From Pseudomonas sp. GD04091 (GTDB lineage Bacteria > Pseudomonadota > Gammaproteobacteria > Pseudomonadales > Pseudomonadaceae), in the NCBI RefSeq assembly GCF_029836165.1, contig NZ_JAOEBG010000011.1:62001-126000 (forward strand): DNA of 64,000 nucleotides, written 5' to 3'. The position numbers and the translations under genes are program-made. Below are positions 34,222-42,476 of this stretch, piece by piece. Positions within the stretch are counted from its first letter, which is position 1. Every line of letters begins with the position of its first letter. The notes beneath the pieces are model-generated. The model made no database searches. It saw nothing but the letters and a program-made list of their open reading frames with translations, and had not been told where the DNA came from.

Positions 34222-35157
34222 TCAGCGCACGATCAGCCAGTGCCCGAGCACCGCATGCAGGCGCAGTTGCTGATCGGCGGCCAGCCTCTCCAGGCTCTGC
34301 GCCGGGTGATCGAGGTCGAAGTCGCCGCTCACCCGGCGGTGAGCAACCTGCTCGTCCATCACCCAGACCCGCTGCCCCTGATAGCCGGCCAGGCGCTCCA
34401 GCACGTGGCCCAGGGATCTGTTGTCCGCCTTGAGCCGGCCATCGCGCCAAGCGTCGGCCGACTTGATATCGGTTTTCTCCACCAGGTTGATCCGTCCCTC
34501 GGTGAACGTAACCCGTTCGCCCGCGCTGATCATGCGCTGGTCATCCCCCTGACTGACCGTGGCCTTGCCATTGAATACCAGCAATTCGTCGTGGTCGGCG
34601 TAGCGGGCGATCTGCAGGCGGGTGCCGAACACCTGGATGCGGGTGTCATCCACCTGTACTTCCATGGCCCGGCCATCGAGCATCACCTCCAGATACACCT
34701 GCCCCTGCACCAGCTGCAGCTGCCGGGTACGAGCGCGCAGGTCGACATTCATCGCGCTGGCGCTGTCCAGGTGCAGGGTCGAGCCGTCGGCCAGGCGCAC
34801 GCTGCGTCGCTCACCGCTGGCGGTGTGCAGTTCGCTGCCCCAGCGTTGCAACATGGGCCAGTAGAGCCAGACGAGGATGGCCAGCAGTGTCAGGAACGTC
34901 AGCCCAAGCCAAACACCGGCTCGGCTACGTCGCAGCGCATGGACACGCGGACGAGGTCGCGCCGAGGGTACCTGCAGTCGCTGCCAATAGGCCTCCAGTT
35001 GCGCATAGGCATGTGCATTGAGCGGATCCTGGCACCACACGCCGAAGGCCTGGCGCACGCTGTCGTCGCAGCCAGGCTGGCGCAGGCGCGCGAACCACTC
35101 CAGTGCTTCGTGTTCGGGGTCGCAGGGTGGTGGCTGCAAAGCGGGCATCGGGCTCAT
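34222..35157 (-). CDS. Solitary FecR-type anti-sigma/sensor
   Basis: The protein has 311 residues. The DUF4880-like start is EALEWFARLRQPGCDDSVRQAFGVWCQDPLNAHAYAQLEAYW. One transmembrane helix (VWLGLTFLTLLAILVWLYWPML) sits at ~83-104. The FecR core (ERRSVRLADGSTLHLDSASAMNVDL) and a C-terminal secretin-like segment (RSLGHVLERLAGYQGQRVWVMDEQVAHRRVSGDFDLDHPAQSLERL) follow. There is no sigma gene before it and no TonB receptor after it; tRNA-Met lies ~95 bases downstream. It could regulate one of the two nearby sigma factors, a distant one, or be a remnant of a third set. A Fur-like site precedes it. Confidence 0.85.
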   Translation of the reverse strand: MSPMPALQPPPCDPEHEALEWFARLRQPGCDDSVRQAFGVWCQDPLNAHAYAQLEAYWQRLQVPSARPRPRVHALRRSRAGVWLGLTFLTLLAILVWLYWPMLQRWGSELHTASGERRSVRLADGSTLHLDSASAMNVDLRARTRQLQLVQGQVYLEVMLDGRAMEVQVDDTRIQVFGTRLQIARYADHDELLVFNGKATVSQGDDQRMISAGERVTFTEGRINLVEKTDIKSADAWRDGRLKADNRSLGHVLERLAGYQGQRVWVMDEQVAHRRVSGDFDLDHPAQSLERLAADQQLRLHAVLGHWLIVR

Positions 35158-35230
35158 GGTGTGCTCGCAGGGCAGGGCGCTTTCGCCCAGCGTTTACGGG
35201 GGAAGAGAGCCAGGGATGCTAAATATATTG

Positions 35231-35249
35231 AGAACCATTTGCAAGTGTG
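35231..35249. promoter_or_regulatory. Fur-box-like sequence before the solitary fecR
   Basis: The dyad TTGAGAACCATTTGCAA around 35229-35245 matches the TGAGAA...ATT...CA Fur pattern at about 11 of 17 positions in an AT-rich region, ~75 bases before the fecR start. Weaker than the other Fur candidates. Confidence 0.4.
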
Positions 35250-35343
35250 TGGCCGATGGAAGGCGTGCCCAAATAAAAAGGTAGCTTCGTATCTATTTGT
35301 TTCACGATAATCGGATCCCAACCCGTGCACGGATATCCAGCTC

Positions 35344-36558
35344 ATGGCCATCAGCAGCACCCAGACCTCCAGCGTCAGCAGTCCGACCAGCCAGACGACG
35401 CCGCTGGTGATGCGCATCATCGGTTTCTGCGCCCTGGCGCACCTGATCAACGACCTGATCCAGTCGGTGCTGCCGGCGATCTATCCCATGCTCAAGGTCA
35501 ATTACGACCTGAGCTTTGCCCAGATCGGCCTGATCACCCTGACCTTCCAGGTCACCGCCTCGCTGCTGCAGCCGTGGGTCGGCTTCTTTACCGACAAGCG
35601 GCCCACCCCGAACCTGCTGCCGTTGGGCACGCTCTGCACCCTGGTGGGGATCGTGATGCTCGCCTTCGTCGGCAGCTTCCCGATGATCCTGCTGGCCTCG
35701 GCGCTGGTGGGTATCGGTTCGTCGACCTTCCACCCCGAGACCTCGCGGATTGCCCGGCTGGCTTCGGGCGGGCGTTTCGGTCTGGCGCAGTCGAGCTTCC
35801 AGGTCGGCGGCAACGCCGGTTCCGCCCTTGGTCCGCTGCTGGCGGCGGCCATCGTCATTCCGTTCGGGCAGACCCACGTGGCCTGGTTCGGCGTGGCCGG
35901 GCTGTTCTTCTTTGCCGTCACCCTGATGCTGCGCCGCTGGTACAAGGAGCACCTCAACCAGGCCAAGGCGCGCAAGGCGGTGCAGGCCACCCATGGCATC
36001 TCGCGCCAGCGGGTGATCCTGGCTCTGGTGGTGCTGGGCCTGCTGGTGTTCTCCAAGTACTTCTACATGGCCAGTTTCACCAGCTACTTCACCTTCTACC
36101 TGATCGAGAAGTTCCAGCTGTCGGTGGCCAGTTCGCAGCTGCACCTGTTCCTGTTCCTTGGCGCGGTGGCGGCCGGCACCTTCTTCGGCGGGCCGATCGG
36201 TGACCGTATCGGGCGCAAGGCGGTGATCTGGTTCTCCATCCTCGGGGTGGCGCCGTTCACCCTGGCGCTGCCGTATGCCGACCTGTTCTGGACCACCGTG
36301 CTCAGCGTGGTGATCGGCTTCGTCCTGGCTTCGGCGTTCTCGGCGATCGTCGTGTATGCCCAGGAACTGGTGCCGGGCAACGTGGGGATGATCGCCGGGA
36401 TCTTCTTCGGGCTGATGTTCGGCTTCGGCGGCATTGGCGCGGCGCTGCTGGGGTATGTGGCCGACCTGCGTGGGATCGAGTACGTGTATGGGGTTTGCTC
36501 GTTCCTGCCGTTGTTTGGCTTGTTGGCGGTGTTTTTGCCGGCTACTGGCAAACGTTGA
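35344..36558 (+). CDS. MFS transporter, fosmidomycin-resistance (Fsr) type
   Basis: The 404-residue inner-membrane protein has ~12 helices. It shows the family motifs LINDLIQSVLPAIYPMLKVNYDLSFAQIGLITLTFQVTASLLQPWVG (N-terminal) and GSSTFHPETSRIARLASGGRFGLAQSSFQVGGNAGSALGPLL. A conserved GPIGDRIGRK loop lies in the second half. E. coli Fsr exports fosmidomycin; the natural substrate of the Pseudomonas homologue is unknown. ATG 35344 follows a weak GGAT. It diverges from the solitary fecR and is followed by a composite repeat and a long gap. Confidence 0.9.
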   Translation: MAISSTQTSSVSSPTSQTTPLVMRIIGFCALAHLINDLIQSVLPAIYPMLKVNYDLSFAQIGLITLTFQVTASLLQPWVGFFTDKRPTPNLLPLGTLCTLVGIVMLAFVGSFPMILLASALVGIGSSTFHPETSRIARLASGGRFGLAQSSFQVGGNAGSALGPLLAAAIVIPFGQTHVAWFGVAGLFFFAVTLMLRRWYKEHLNQAKARKAVQATHGISRQRVILALVVLGLLVFSKYFYMASFTSYFTFYLIEKFQLSVASSQLHLFLFLGAVAAGTFFGGPIGDRIGRKAVIWFSILGVAPFTLALPYADLFWTTVLSVVIGFVLASAFSAIVVYAQELVPGNVGMIAGIFFGLMFGFGGIGAALLGYVADLRGIEYVYGVCSFLPLFGLLAVFLPATGKR

Positions 36559-36579
36559 AAGTTGGCCAGGCGCATTCTA

Positions 36580-36725
36580 TGTAGGAGCGGCCTTGCCGGG
36601 GCGTCGGACCGGTCGGAAGGCCGCAACGCGGCCCCAGCGGCATTTGTGGCGAAGCTGAGATTCTGGGGCCGCTGCGCAGCCCTTTCCGACCGGTCCGACG
36701 CCTCGGCGAGGCCGCTCCTACAGGG
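36580..36725. repeat. Composite intergenic repeat, copy C (symmetrical form)
   Basis: The left arm, TGTAGGAGCGGCCTTGCC and following GGGGCGTCGGACCGGTCGGAA, is matched by the right arm TTCCGACCGGTCCGACGCC and following CGGCGAGGCCGCTCCTACA. Both arms carry the GCGTCGGACCGG block, unlike copies A and B; the leading ~50-bp block is absent. Confidence 0.8.
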
Positions 36726-37079
36726 AAGTGTGTAGCCTTCGACGATTGACGATCCGAATCCGCATGGCCTAGAGTGCCGCCTCCTTTCATTGACCTGCGT
36801 AGTTCACGTGATGCGCCGTACCGATGTTCCCCGCCCACACCGCCAGCCTGTCGCCCCGACAGCGCGCCGTGCGTGGCCGAGCGACACGGTGCTCAAGCGT
36901 CGGCGCAGCGTGCTGTTCGCCTTCACCTTCTCGCCACACCTTGCCCTGATCTGATTCGCGCCCCTGCGTCCCGCGCCTTCCTGGCGTGACCGTGGGCGCT
37001 CGCGTTCGAACATCTTTCAGCGGATTTTCCAGTCGGCCAGGGCCAGAGCCCCTGCGCGCCGGCTTGCAAGGAGTGGTAC
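36726..37079. other. Gap of ~350 bases before an MFS gene
   Basis: No tRNA or known riboswitch fold is apparent. A 47-codon ORF (ATG 36811 to TGA 36954, basic, ending VLFAFTFSPHLALI) is open here but has no good ribosome site and is probably chance. The promoter of the downstream MFS gene must lie here; I could not fix its boxes. Confidence 0.4.
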
Positions 37080-38237
37080 ATGAACATGCGTTTGCTGGCG
37101 GGCCTGTTGTTCGCCGTGTCGGTGGTCGGTTTCAGCCTCGGGGCGAGCCTGCCGCTGGTGTCGTTGCGCTTGCACGAGGCGGGAGCGGGGACATTGGAGA
37201 TCGGCATCCTCTCGGCGATTCCGGCGGCGGGGATGATGCTCTCGGCGTTCATGGTCGATGCCTGCTGCAAGCACCTGACCCGACGCGTCATCTACCTGCT
37301 GAGTTTCAGCCTGTGCACCCTGAGCATCGCCCTGCTGGAGTGGGCGTTCGACTCGATGCTGTGGCTGGCGCTGCTGCGCCTGGGCCTCGGTATCGGCATG
37401 GGCATCGCGATCATCCTCGGCGAATCCTGGGTCAACGAGCTGTGCCCGGAGCACAACCGCGGCAAGATCATGGCCCTGTACGCCACCAGCTTCACCGGCT
37501 TCCAGGTGCTCGGCCCGGCGCTGCTGGCGCTGCTCGGCGCCGACAGCCCGTGGCTGACCGGCGTGGTCACGTTCTGCTATGGCCTGGCTCTGGTGTGCAT
37601 CCTGTTCACCGTGCCCAACGATCATGTCGAGCACGAGGAGGGCGAGAAGAGTTTCGGCCTGGCCGGCTTCTTCCGCGTCGCCCCGGCCTTGTGCGTGGCG
37701 GTGCTGTTCTTCTCGTTCTTCGATGCCGTGGTGCTGTCGCTGCTGCCGGTGTACGCCACCAGCCATGGCTTTGCCGTGGGCGTGGCGGCGCTGATGGTGA
37801 CCGTGGTGTTCGCCGGCGACATGATCTTCCAGCTGCCGCTGGGCTGGCTCGCCGACCGGGTCGAGCGTACCGGGTTGCACCTGGTGTGCGGGCTGGCGGC
37901 CATGGGCATTGGCATCGCGCTGCCGTGGCTGCTGCAGATGACCTGGCTGCTGTGGCCGCTGCTGGTGGTGCTCGGGGCGGTGGCCGGGGGCATCTATACC
38001 TTGGCGCTGGTGCTCATCGGGCAGCGCTTCAAGGGGCAGGACCTGGTCACGGCCAATGCCAGCGTCGGCCTGCTGTGGGGCGTGGGCAGCCTGGTCGGGC
38101 CGCTGGTCAGCGGCGCGGCGATGGATGTGGCGCCCCACGGTTTGCCCATGGCGCTGGCGCTGATGGCGGGACTGTTCGTGTGCTTTGCCCGGCAGGCGTA
38201 TCGGCGGGCGGGGCGCTTGCAAGCGGCAGTGGATTGA
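37080..38237 (+). CDS. MFS transporter (YcaD-like)
   Basis: The 385-residue membrane protein starts at ATG 37080 behind AAGGAGTGG and has about 12 hydrophobic helices. It begins NMRLLAGLLFAVSVVGFSLGASLPLVSLRL and contains GIGMGIAIILGESWVNELCPEHNRGKIMALYATSFTGFQVLGPALLALLG, a pattern of the YcaD/MFS family. The late helices hold the LGWLADRVERTG loop. The substrate is unknown. A perfect hairpin lies immediately after the stop. Confidence 0.88.
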   Translation: MNMRLLAGLLFAVSVVGFSLGASLPLVSLRLHEAGAGTLEIGILSAIPAAGMMLSAFMVDACCKHLTRRVIYLLSFSLCTLSIALLEWAFDSMLWLALLRLGLGIGMGIAIILGESWVNELCPEHNRGKIMALYATSFTGFQVLGPALLALLGADSPWLTGVVTFCYGLALVCILFTVPNDHVEHEEGEKSFGLAGFFRVAPALCVAVLFFSFFDAVVLSLLPVYATSHGFAVGVAALMVTVVFAGDMIFQLPLGWLADRVERTGLHLVCGLAAMGIGIALPWLLQMTWLLWPLLVVLGAVAGGIYTLALVLIGQRFKGQDLVTANASVGLLWGVGSLVGPLVSGAAMDVAPHGLPMALALMAGLFVCFARQAYRRAGRLQAAVD

Positions 38238-38243
38238 GCGTCG

Positions 38244-38276
38244 GGCCTCTTCGCGGGGTTGCCCGCGAAGAGGCCG
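38244..38276. terminator. Perfect hairpin between convergent genes
   Basis: GGCCTCTTCGCGGG and CCCGCGAAGAGGCC pair over 14 bases with a 4-base loop, between the YcaD-like gene and the set 2 receptor. The symmetrical stem could end transcripts from both sides although T runs are short. Confidence 0.6.
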
Positions 38277-38292
38277 GTTCAGATGACAGTCG

Positions 38293-40752
38293 TCAAAAGC
38301 TCCCGCGCAAGGTCACCGACACATTGCGCGGATCCCCCCAGTAATAACCGGTCGCGGTGGCGCCCACCTGGCGGTAGTACTTCTTGTCGAAGATATTGTT
38401 GGCGTTGAGCTGCACCGAGTAGTTGTCGTTGAAGCGGTAGTTGAGCATGCCGTTGTACACCGCGTAGCCCGCCTGGCTGGCCTTGGCCGCGCCGACCCGC
38501 GAATAGATGTCGCTCTGCGCCTGCACCCCGCCGCCAATGGTCCAGGCCTCCAGGGCGCCTGGCAGGCGGTAGCTGGTGAACAGGCGCAGCATGTGCTCCG
38601 GGTCGGTGGTGCGGATGGCGTTGCCGTTGGTGCTGGCGGTGTCCTTGACCAGTTCGGTGGTGTTGTAGGTGTAGCCACCGGTCACCTGCCAGCCCGGCAG
38701 TACTTCGCCGCTCACTTCCAGGTCGATACCTTCGCTGCGGCTCTTGCCCGAGGCGATCTTGCAGTAGCCGGTGCTGCCGCTGGTGCAAGGGTTGGGGCCG
38801 TCGAAATCGTCCACCGGCGTGCCGACCTGGTTGATGCGGAACACCGCCAGCGAGGTGTTCAGGCGCCCGTCGTAGAACTCGCCCTTGATCCCCATTTCGT
38901 AGGCTTCGCCGATGACCGGATCGAGCACGGTGTTGGTCCGGTCGACCACGGTCTGCGGGTTGAAGATTTCGGTGTAGCTGGCATAGACGCTGTAGTTGTC
39001 GTTCAGGTCGTAGATCAGCGCGGCGTACGGCACGATCTTCTCGTCGACGCTGAAGGTCTTGTCGGGGCCGCTGGCGAACTCCTGCTCGTAGTCGTACCAG
39101 TTGACCCGGGCGCCGATCACCGCGGTCAGCGGATCGGCCAGGGAGATGCGCCAGGTGGCGTGGGCCGCTTCCTGGGTGGTGCGAGTGCGCAAGGGCTGCG
39201 GGATGTTGCGGACGGTCGGCTCCGGCAGGCTGTACTTGGGCTCCCAGTTACGGATGTCGTAGACCTGCGAATACACCACGCGGTTGGTGCCCGAGGCATA
39301 GGAGTCGTTGCGGATGCGCTCGACCCCGACCATCAGCTCGTGGGTGCGACCGAACAGCTCGAACGGGCCGTTGAGGGTGGCGCTCAGGTTGTTCTGCAGG
39401 CTCTCGCCGCCGTCGCCCTCGGTGACCTGGTAGTTCATCAGGTAGGGGTTGGTGGTGCTGGCGCGGGTCATGTAGGTCTGCTTGAAACCGTGGTCGTCCA
39501 GCTCGAAGTGGGTGCGCAGGGCCATCAGCTTGAGGGTCCAGTCGTTGTCGAAATGGTGCTCCAGCTCGGCGAACGACTGCAGGTTGCTGCGATCCCAGCG
39601 GTTCCAGTCAGCCCCCAGATAAGTGCTGCGGCCCAGCGGCAGCGGCGAGCCATCGAAGTTGGCGGGCAGGTTGCCCCAGGCGCCGGTGGCGTCCAGCTTG
39701 GTCCATTCGATGCCGGTGGTCAGCGTGGTGCGGTCGCTCAGGTCGAAGGCCAGTTGGCCGGAGAAGGCCTCCTTGCGCTCCATGCGCGAGTCCTGGAACA
39801 GGTCGCGGTCGTCGTGCACGGCGATCAGCCGGCCGCGCACGTTGCCGGTCTCGGTCAGCGGGCCGGAAATGTCGGCGACGTAGCGTTGCGCATTCCACGA
39901 GCCCAGGGTCACGCTGCCCTGGGCCTGGAAGTCGTGGGTCGGGCGCTTGCGTACCAGGTTGACGGTGCCGGACGGGTTGCCCGCGCCACGCAGCATGCCG
40001 GTGGCGCCACGGAGGATCTCGGCGCGGTCGATGAACGCCGAATCGCTCTGGATGAACGAGCCGCCGCCGCTGCTCTGCACCACGGTGGCGCCGTCGTACT
40101 GGATGGCGTCGATCTGGTAGCCGCGCGAGTAGTACTGCACGCGCTCGCTGTCGGTGTAGTTCACCACCACGCCGGGGGTCTGCTCCAGGAGGTTGGTGAG
40201 GTTGGTGATCTGCTGGTCGTCGATGCGCTGGCGGGTCACCACGGTGACGGACTGCGGTGTGTGGCGCAGGGACTGGGGCATCTTGCCGATGGTCACCGCG
40301 CCGGTGGTGTAGGAACCTGTGTCCTCGGTGGTTTCGCCCAGGCGGCTGCTGGAGATGGCGGTGGCGCCCAGCTCCATGGCGCCACCGACGTCCAGGGCCG
40401 GGATCAGCAGGAAGCTCTTGTCGTTTTCCTGCTGGAGCTGCACATCGCTGCCCTGGAGCAGGATCTGCAAGGCCTGCGCGCTGTCATGGCGGCCCTGTAC
40501 GCCGTGGGTGGTCTTGCCTTGCAGGCTGCCGGCGTCGAACGACAGGTTCAGCCCGCCCTGGCGTGCCAGCTGGTCCAGCGCGACGGCCAGCGGGCCGGCC
40601 GGGACGTTCCAGTCGCGCTGCTGGCTCTGGCTGGCAGGCGCGGCGACGGCGTGTGTCGGCAGCAGGCCGGCACAGGCCACGCCCAGGCCGAGGGCGGTGG
40701 CGTGAATGGCTTGGCGCAGACTGGCGTGGCGAGGGAAACACGGGCGAATCAT
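38293..40752 (-). CDS. TonB-dependent siderophore receptor with STN domain (set 2)
   Basis: This 819-residue receptor starts at ATG 40752. A signal peptide covers ~1-38 (MIRPCFPRHASLRQAIHATALGLGVACAGLLPTHAVA). The STN domain is at ~45-125 (WNVPAGPLAVALDQLARQGGLNLSFDAGSLQGKTTHGV). The TonB-box region (GAMELGATAI) precedes the plug (MPQSLRHTPQSVTVVTRQRIDDQQITNLTNLLEQTPGVVVNY). The 22-strand barrel ends RNVSVTLRGSF. It resembles FpvA/FhuE-type ferri-siderophore receptors with QTVV and DNYS motifs. Its upstream region has a Fur-like palindrome and a GGAAAC box that could be read by the partner sigma factor. Confidence 0.92.
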   Translation of the reverse strand: MIRPCFPRHASLRQAIHATALGLGVACAGLLPTHAVAAPASQSQQRDWNVPAGPLAVALDQLARQGGLNLSFDAGSLQGKTTHGVQGRHDSAQALQILLQGSDVQLQQENDKSFLLIPALDVGGAMELGATAISSSRLGETTEDTGSYTTGAVTIGKMPQSLRHTPQSVTVVTRQRIDDQQITNLTNLLEQTPGVVVNYTDSERVQYYSRGYQIDAIQYDGATVVQSSGGGSFIQSDSAFIDRAEILRGATGMLRGAGNPSGTVNLVRKRPTHDFQAQGSVTLGSWNAQRYVADISGPLTETGNVRGRLIAVHDDRDLFQDSRMERKEAFSGQLAFDLSDRTTLTTGIEWTKLDATGAWGNLPANFDGSPLPLGRSTYLGADWNRWDRSNLQSFAELEHHFDNDWTLKLMALRTHFELDDHGFKQTYMTRASTTNPYLMNYQVTEGDGGESLQNNLSATLNGPFELFGRTHELMVGVERIRNDSYASGTNRVVYSQVYDIRNWEPKYSLPEPTVRNIPQPLRTRTTQEAAHATWRISLADPLTAVIGARVNWYDYEQEFASGPDKTFSVDEKIVPYAALIYDLNDNYSVYASYTEIFNPQTVVDRTNTVLDPVIGEAYEMGIKGEFYDGRLNTSLAVFRINQVGTPVDDFDGPNPCTSGSTGYCKIASGKSRSEGIDLEVSGEVLPGWQVTGGYTYNTTELVKDTASTNGNAIRTTDPEHMLRLFTSYRLPGALEAWTIGGGVQAQSDIYSRVGAAKASQAGYAVYNGMLNYRFNDNYSVQLNANNIFDKKYYRQVGATATGYYWGDPRNVSVTLRGSF

Positions 40753-40792
40753 GAAACGCTCCTGAAGGTTGTTAAGACCACAGCTCGGGCTT

Positions 40793-40832
40793 GTTTCCTT
40801 CAGGCCGGACGAGAATGAGATTCCACCTCATT
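40793..40832 (-). promoter_or_regulatory. Fur-like palindrome and possible ECF-sigma -35 box for receptor 2
   Basis: AATGAG (40814-40819) and CTCATT (40827-40832) form an exact 6-base palindrome matching 14 of 19 positions of the AATGAGAATnATTCTCATT Fur pattern. On the minus strand GGAAAC lies at 40798-40793, matching the GGAAAT-type -35 of iron-starvation sigma promoters. The exact -10 is not certain. Confidence 0.5.
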
Positions 40833-40850
40833 TATTTTCAAGGAAATCGC

Positions 40851-41807
40851 TCAGGCGGCGCCAATGCTCACCCAATAGCGGGTGCGGTAGTCGACGCGCA
40901 CCGGCAGGCTGCGCGCCAGCAGCAGCAAGATCTGCTCGGTGTCGGCCAGTTGGTAGGTGCCGGAGACTTTCAGCCCGGCCACTTCAGGGGCACAGCGCAG
41001 CACGCCAGGGCGATAGCGCGACAGCTCGTCGACGAACTCGCCGAGCGGCATCTGCTGCACGCTGAGCACGCCGTCGGTCCAGCCCCAGGGGTCGCCGTGC
41101 AGCGTGGCTGGCCGATAGGTGCCCCCGGAGAAAACCTGCAGAACTTCTCCCGGTCTGACCCGGTGCTCGGCAGCGGAGGCGGGGAACAGTGTCACCTCGC
41201 CCTGGCGCACCGCCAGCAAAAGGCCCTGGGCATTTTCGCGCAGCAGCAACTGGCCACCCTGGGTGGCCAGGTCACCGACGCGGGTGTCGATGCTGAACGG
41301 CCGGTTGTCGCTGGCATTGCTGTCCAGGCTGACCTCGCCGCGCAGCAGCGTCAGCCGGCGTTGCTCGACGCTGTAGCGCAGGTCGATGGCGCTGGCGGTG
41401 TTGAGGCGGATTCGGCTGCCGTCGCTGCCCAGCAGCTCGCGGCGTTCGCCGGTGCCGGTGCGGGTGTCGGCCAGCAGCGCCGGCAGGCCCAGCGGTTCGC
41501 GCGCGACCCAGCCAGTACCCGCGGCCAGCGCCAGCACCGAGAGCAGCTTGAGGTGATCGCGCCGGCTGGTGCGCTGGCGCTCGGTGCCCGCCAGCGTGCG
41601 TCGGCTCAGCTCGCCTGGCAGGCCGGCCAGTTCGTCACCGAGGCTGCTGACCCGCTGCCAGGCCTCGGCATGCTGCGGCTGGCTGGCCAGCCAGCGCTGG
41701 AACTGCTGTTCGGTGCGCGGGCCGGGGCTGTCGTAGCGCAGCCTGACCAGCCACTCGATGGCCTGGTCGATCTGGGCCTGGGTGGGCGTCTGTTCAGGCG
41801 TCGGCAT
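40851..41807 (-). CDS. FecR-type anti-sigma/transmembrane sensor (set 2)
   Basis: The protein has 318 residues from ATG 41807, overlapping the end of the sigma gene by 14 bases. The DUF4880 segment IDQAIEWLVRLRYDSPGPRTEQQFQRWLASQPQHAEAWQRVSSLGDEL binds sigma. The membrane helix (HLKLLSVLALAAGTGWVA) is short, at ~105-122, and the FecR core is GERRELLGSDGSRIRLNTASAIDLRY. It forms the usual sensor that passes signal from receptor to sigma. A Fur-like palindrome lies between it and the receptor gene. Confidence 0.9.
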   Translation of the reverse strand: MPTPEQTPTQAQIDQAIEWLVRLRYDSPGPRTEQQFQRWLASQPQHAEAWQRVSSLGDELAGLPGELSRRTLAGTERQRTSRRDHLKLLSVLALAAGTGWVAREPLGLPALLADTRTGTGERRELLGSDGSRIRLNTASAIDLRYSVEQRRLTLLRGEVSLDSNASDNRPFSIDTRVGDLATQGGQLLLRENAQGLLLAVRQGEVTLFPASAAEHRVRPGEVLQVFSGGTYRPATLHGDPWGWTDGVLSVQQMPLGEFVDELSRYRPGVLRCAPEVAGLKVSGTYQLADTEQILLLLARSLPVRVDYRTRYWVSIGAA

Positions 41808-42309
41808 AGCGCAACCGGTAGCAGACGCCCAGCGCCCTGGCCAGGTCGCGCTCGACCGTGGCGCGGGAGACATCGAGGCGCAGGGCGATCTGGGGCAGTG
41901 TCAGGCCGTCGAGCTGGGCCATCAGGAAGGCTTGGCGTGCCCGTGGCTTGAGTCGGTGCAGGGCGAGGTCCAGGCGCTCAAGGGTATCGAGGATGATCAG
42001 CCGCTGTTCTTCGCTGGGCGCCTCTTGTTCGGGCAGGCTGGCCAGGCTCTCCAGATAGGCCTTTTCCAGGGCGCGACGGCGGAACTGGTCGATCATCAGG
42101 CCACGAGCGATGCTGCTCAGGTAGGCGCGGGGCTCCTTGAGCGGTGAGACCTGGCGGGCCTTGAGCAGGCGCACGAAGGTATCCTGGGCCAGGTCCGCGG
42201 CATGTTCCTGGCAACCCACCCGTGCTCCGAGCCAGCCGCGCAGCCAGCGGTGATGGGCTTGGTAGAGCAGATCGACCTGGGCCGGTTTCAGCGTGTCATC
42301 GATCTGCAT
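41794..42309 (-). CDS. FecI-like ECF sigma factor (set 2)
   Basis: The 171-residue sigma factor starts at ATG 42309. Region 2 is AADLAQDTFVRLLKARQVSPLKEPRAYLSSIARGLMIDQFRRRALEKAYLESL. Region 4 is LDTLERLDLALHRLKPRARQAFLMAQLDGLTLPQIALRLDVSRATVERDLARAL. It is the first gene of the minus-strand set sigma-fecR-receptor. A TTGAGAACTATTAACAA sequence on the minus strand at about 42355-42339 resembles a Fur half-site and would put the set under iron repression. Confidence 0.92.
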   Translation of the reverse strand: MQIDDTLKPAQVDLLYQAHHRWLRGWLGARVGCQEHAADLAQDTFVRLLKARQVSPLKEPRAYLSSIARGLMIDQFRRRALEKAYLESLASLPEQEAPSEEQRLIILDTLERLDLALHRLKPRARQAFLMAQLDGLTLPQIALRLDVSRATVERDLARALGVCYRLRYADA

Positions 42310-42335
42310 CGTCGCAAGTGCCTGCCAGGTTAATG

Positions 42336-42357
42336 TGATTGTTAATAGTTCTCAATT
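42336..42357 (-). promoter_or_regulatory. Possible Fur site before the set 2 sigma gene
   Basis: On the minus strand AATTGAGAACTATTAACAAT carries the TGAGAA...ATTA...CA pattern and is AT-rich within GC-rich surroundings, ~30-50 bases before the sigma start. Hand match only. Confidence 0.4.
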
Positions 42358-42476
42358 CTAGGCGGGGCCATGCTGGCGGATCAATGGTACGCCGGCGATT
42401 CGATGCGCAAGATTGAGCGTTTCACCGATGAACGGTTGAGCTAGGCTGGGGACTGTGTTGTGTCCGAGTCCTCTCG

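Noticed and set aside
34222-35157. Pseudogene call for the solitary fecR
   Set aside because: The frame is complete, with all FecR domains and normal codon use, so it is intact even if its partner is missing.
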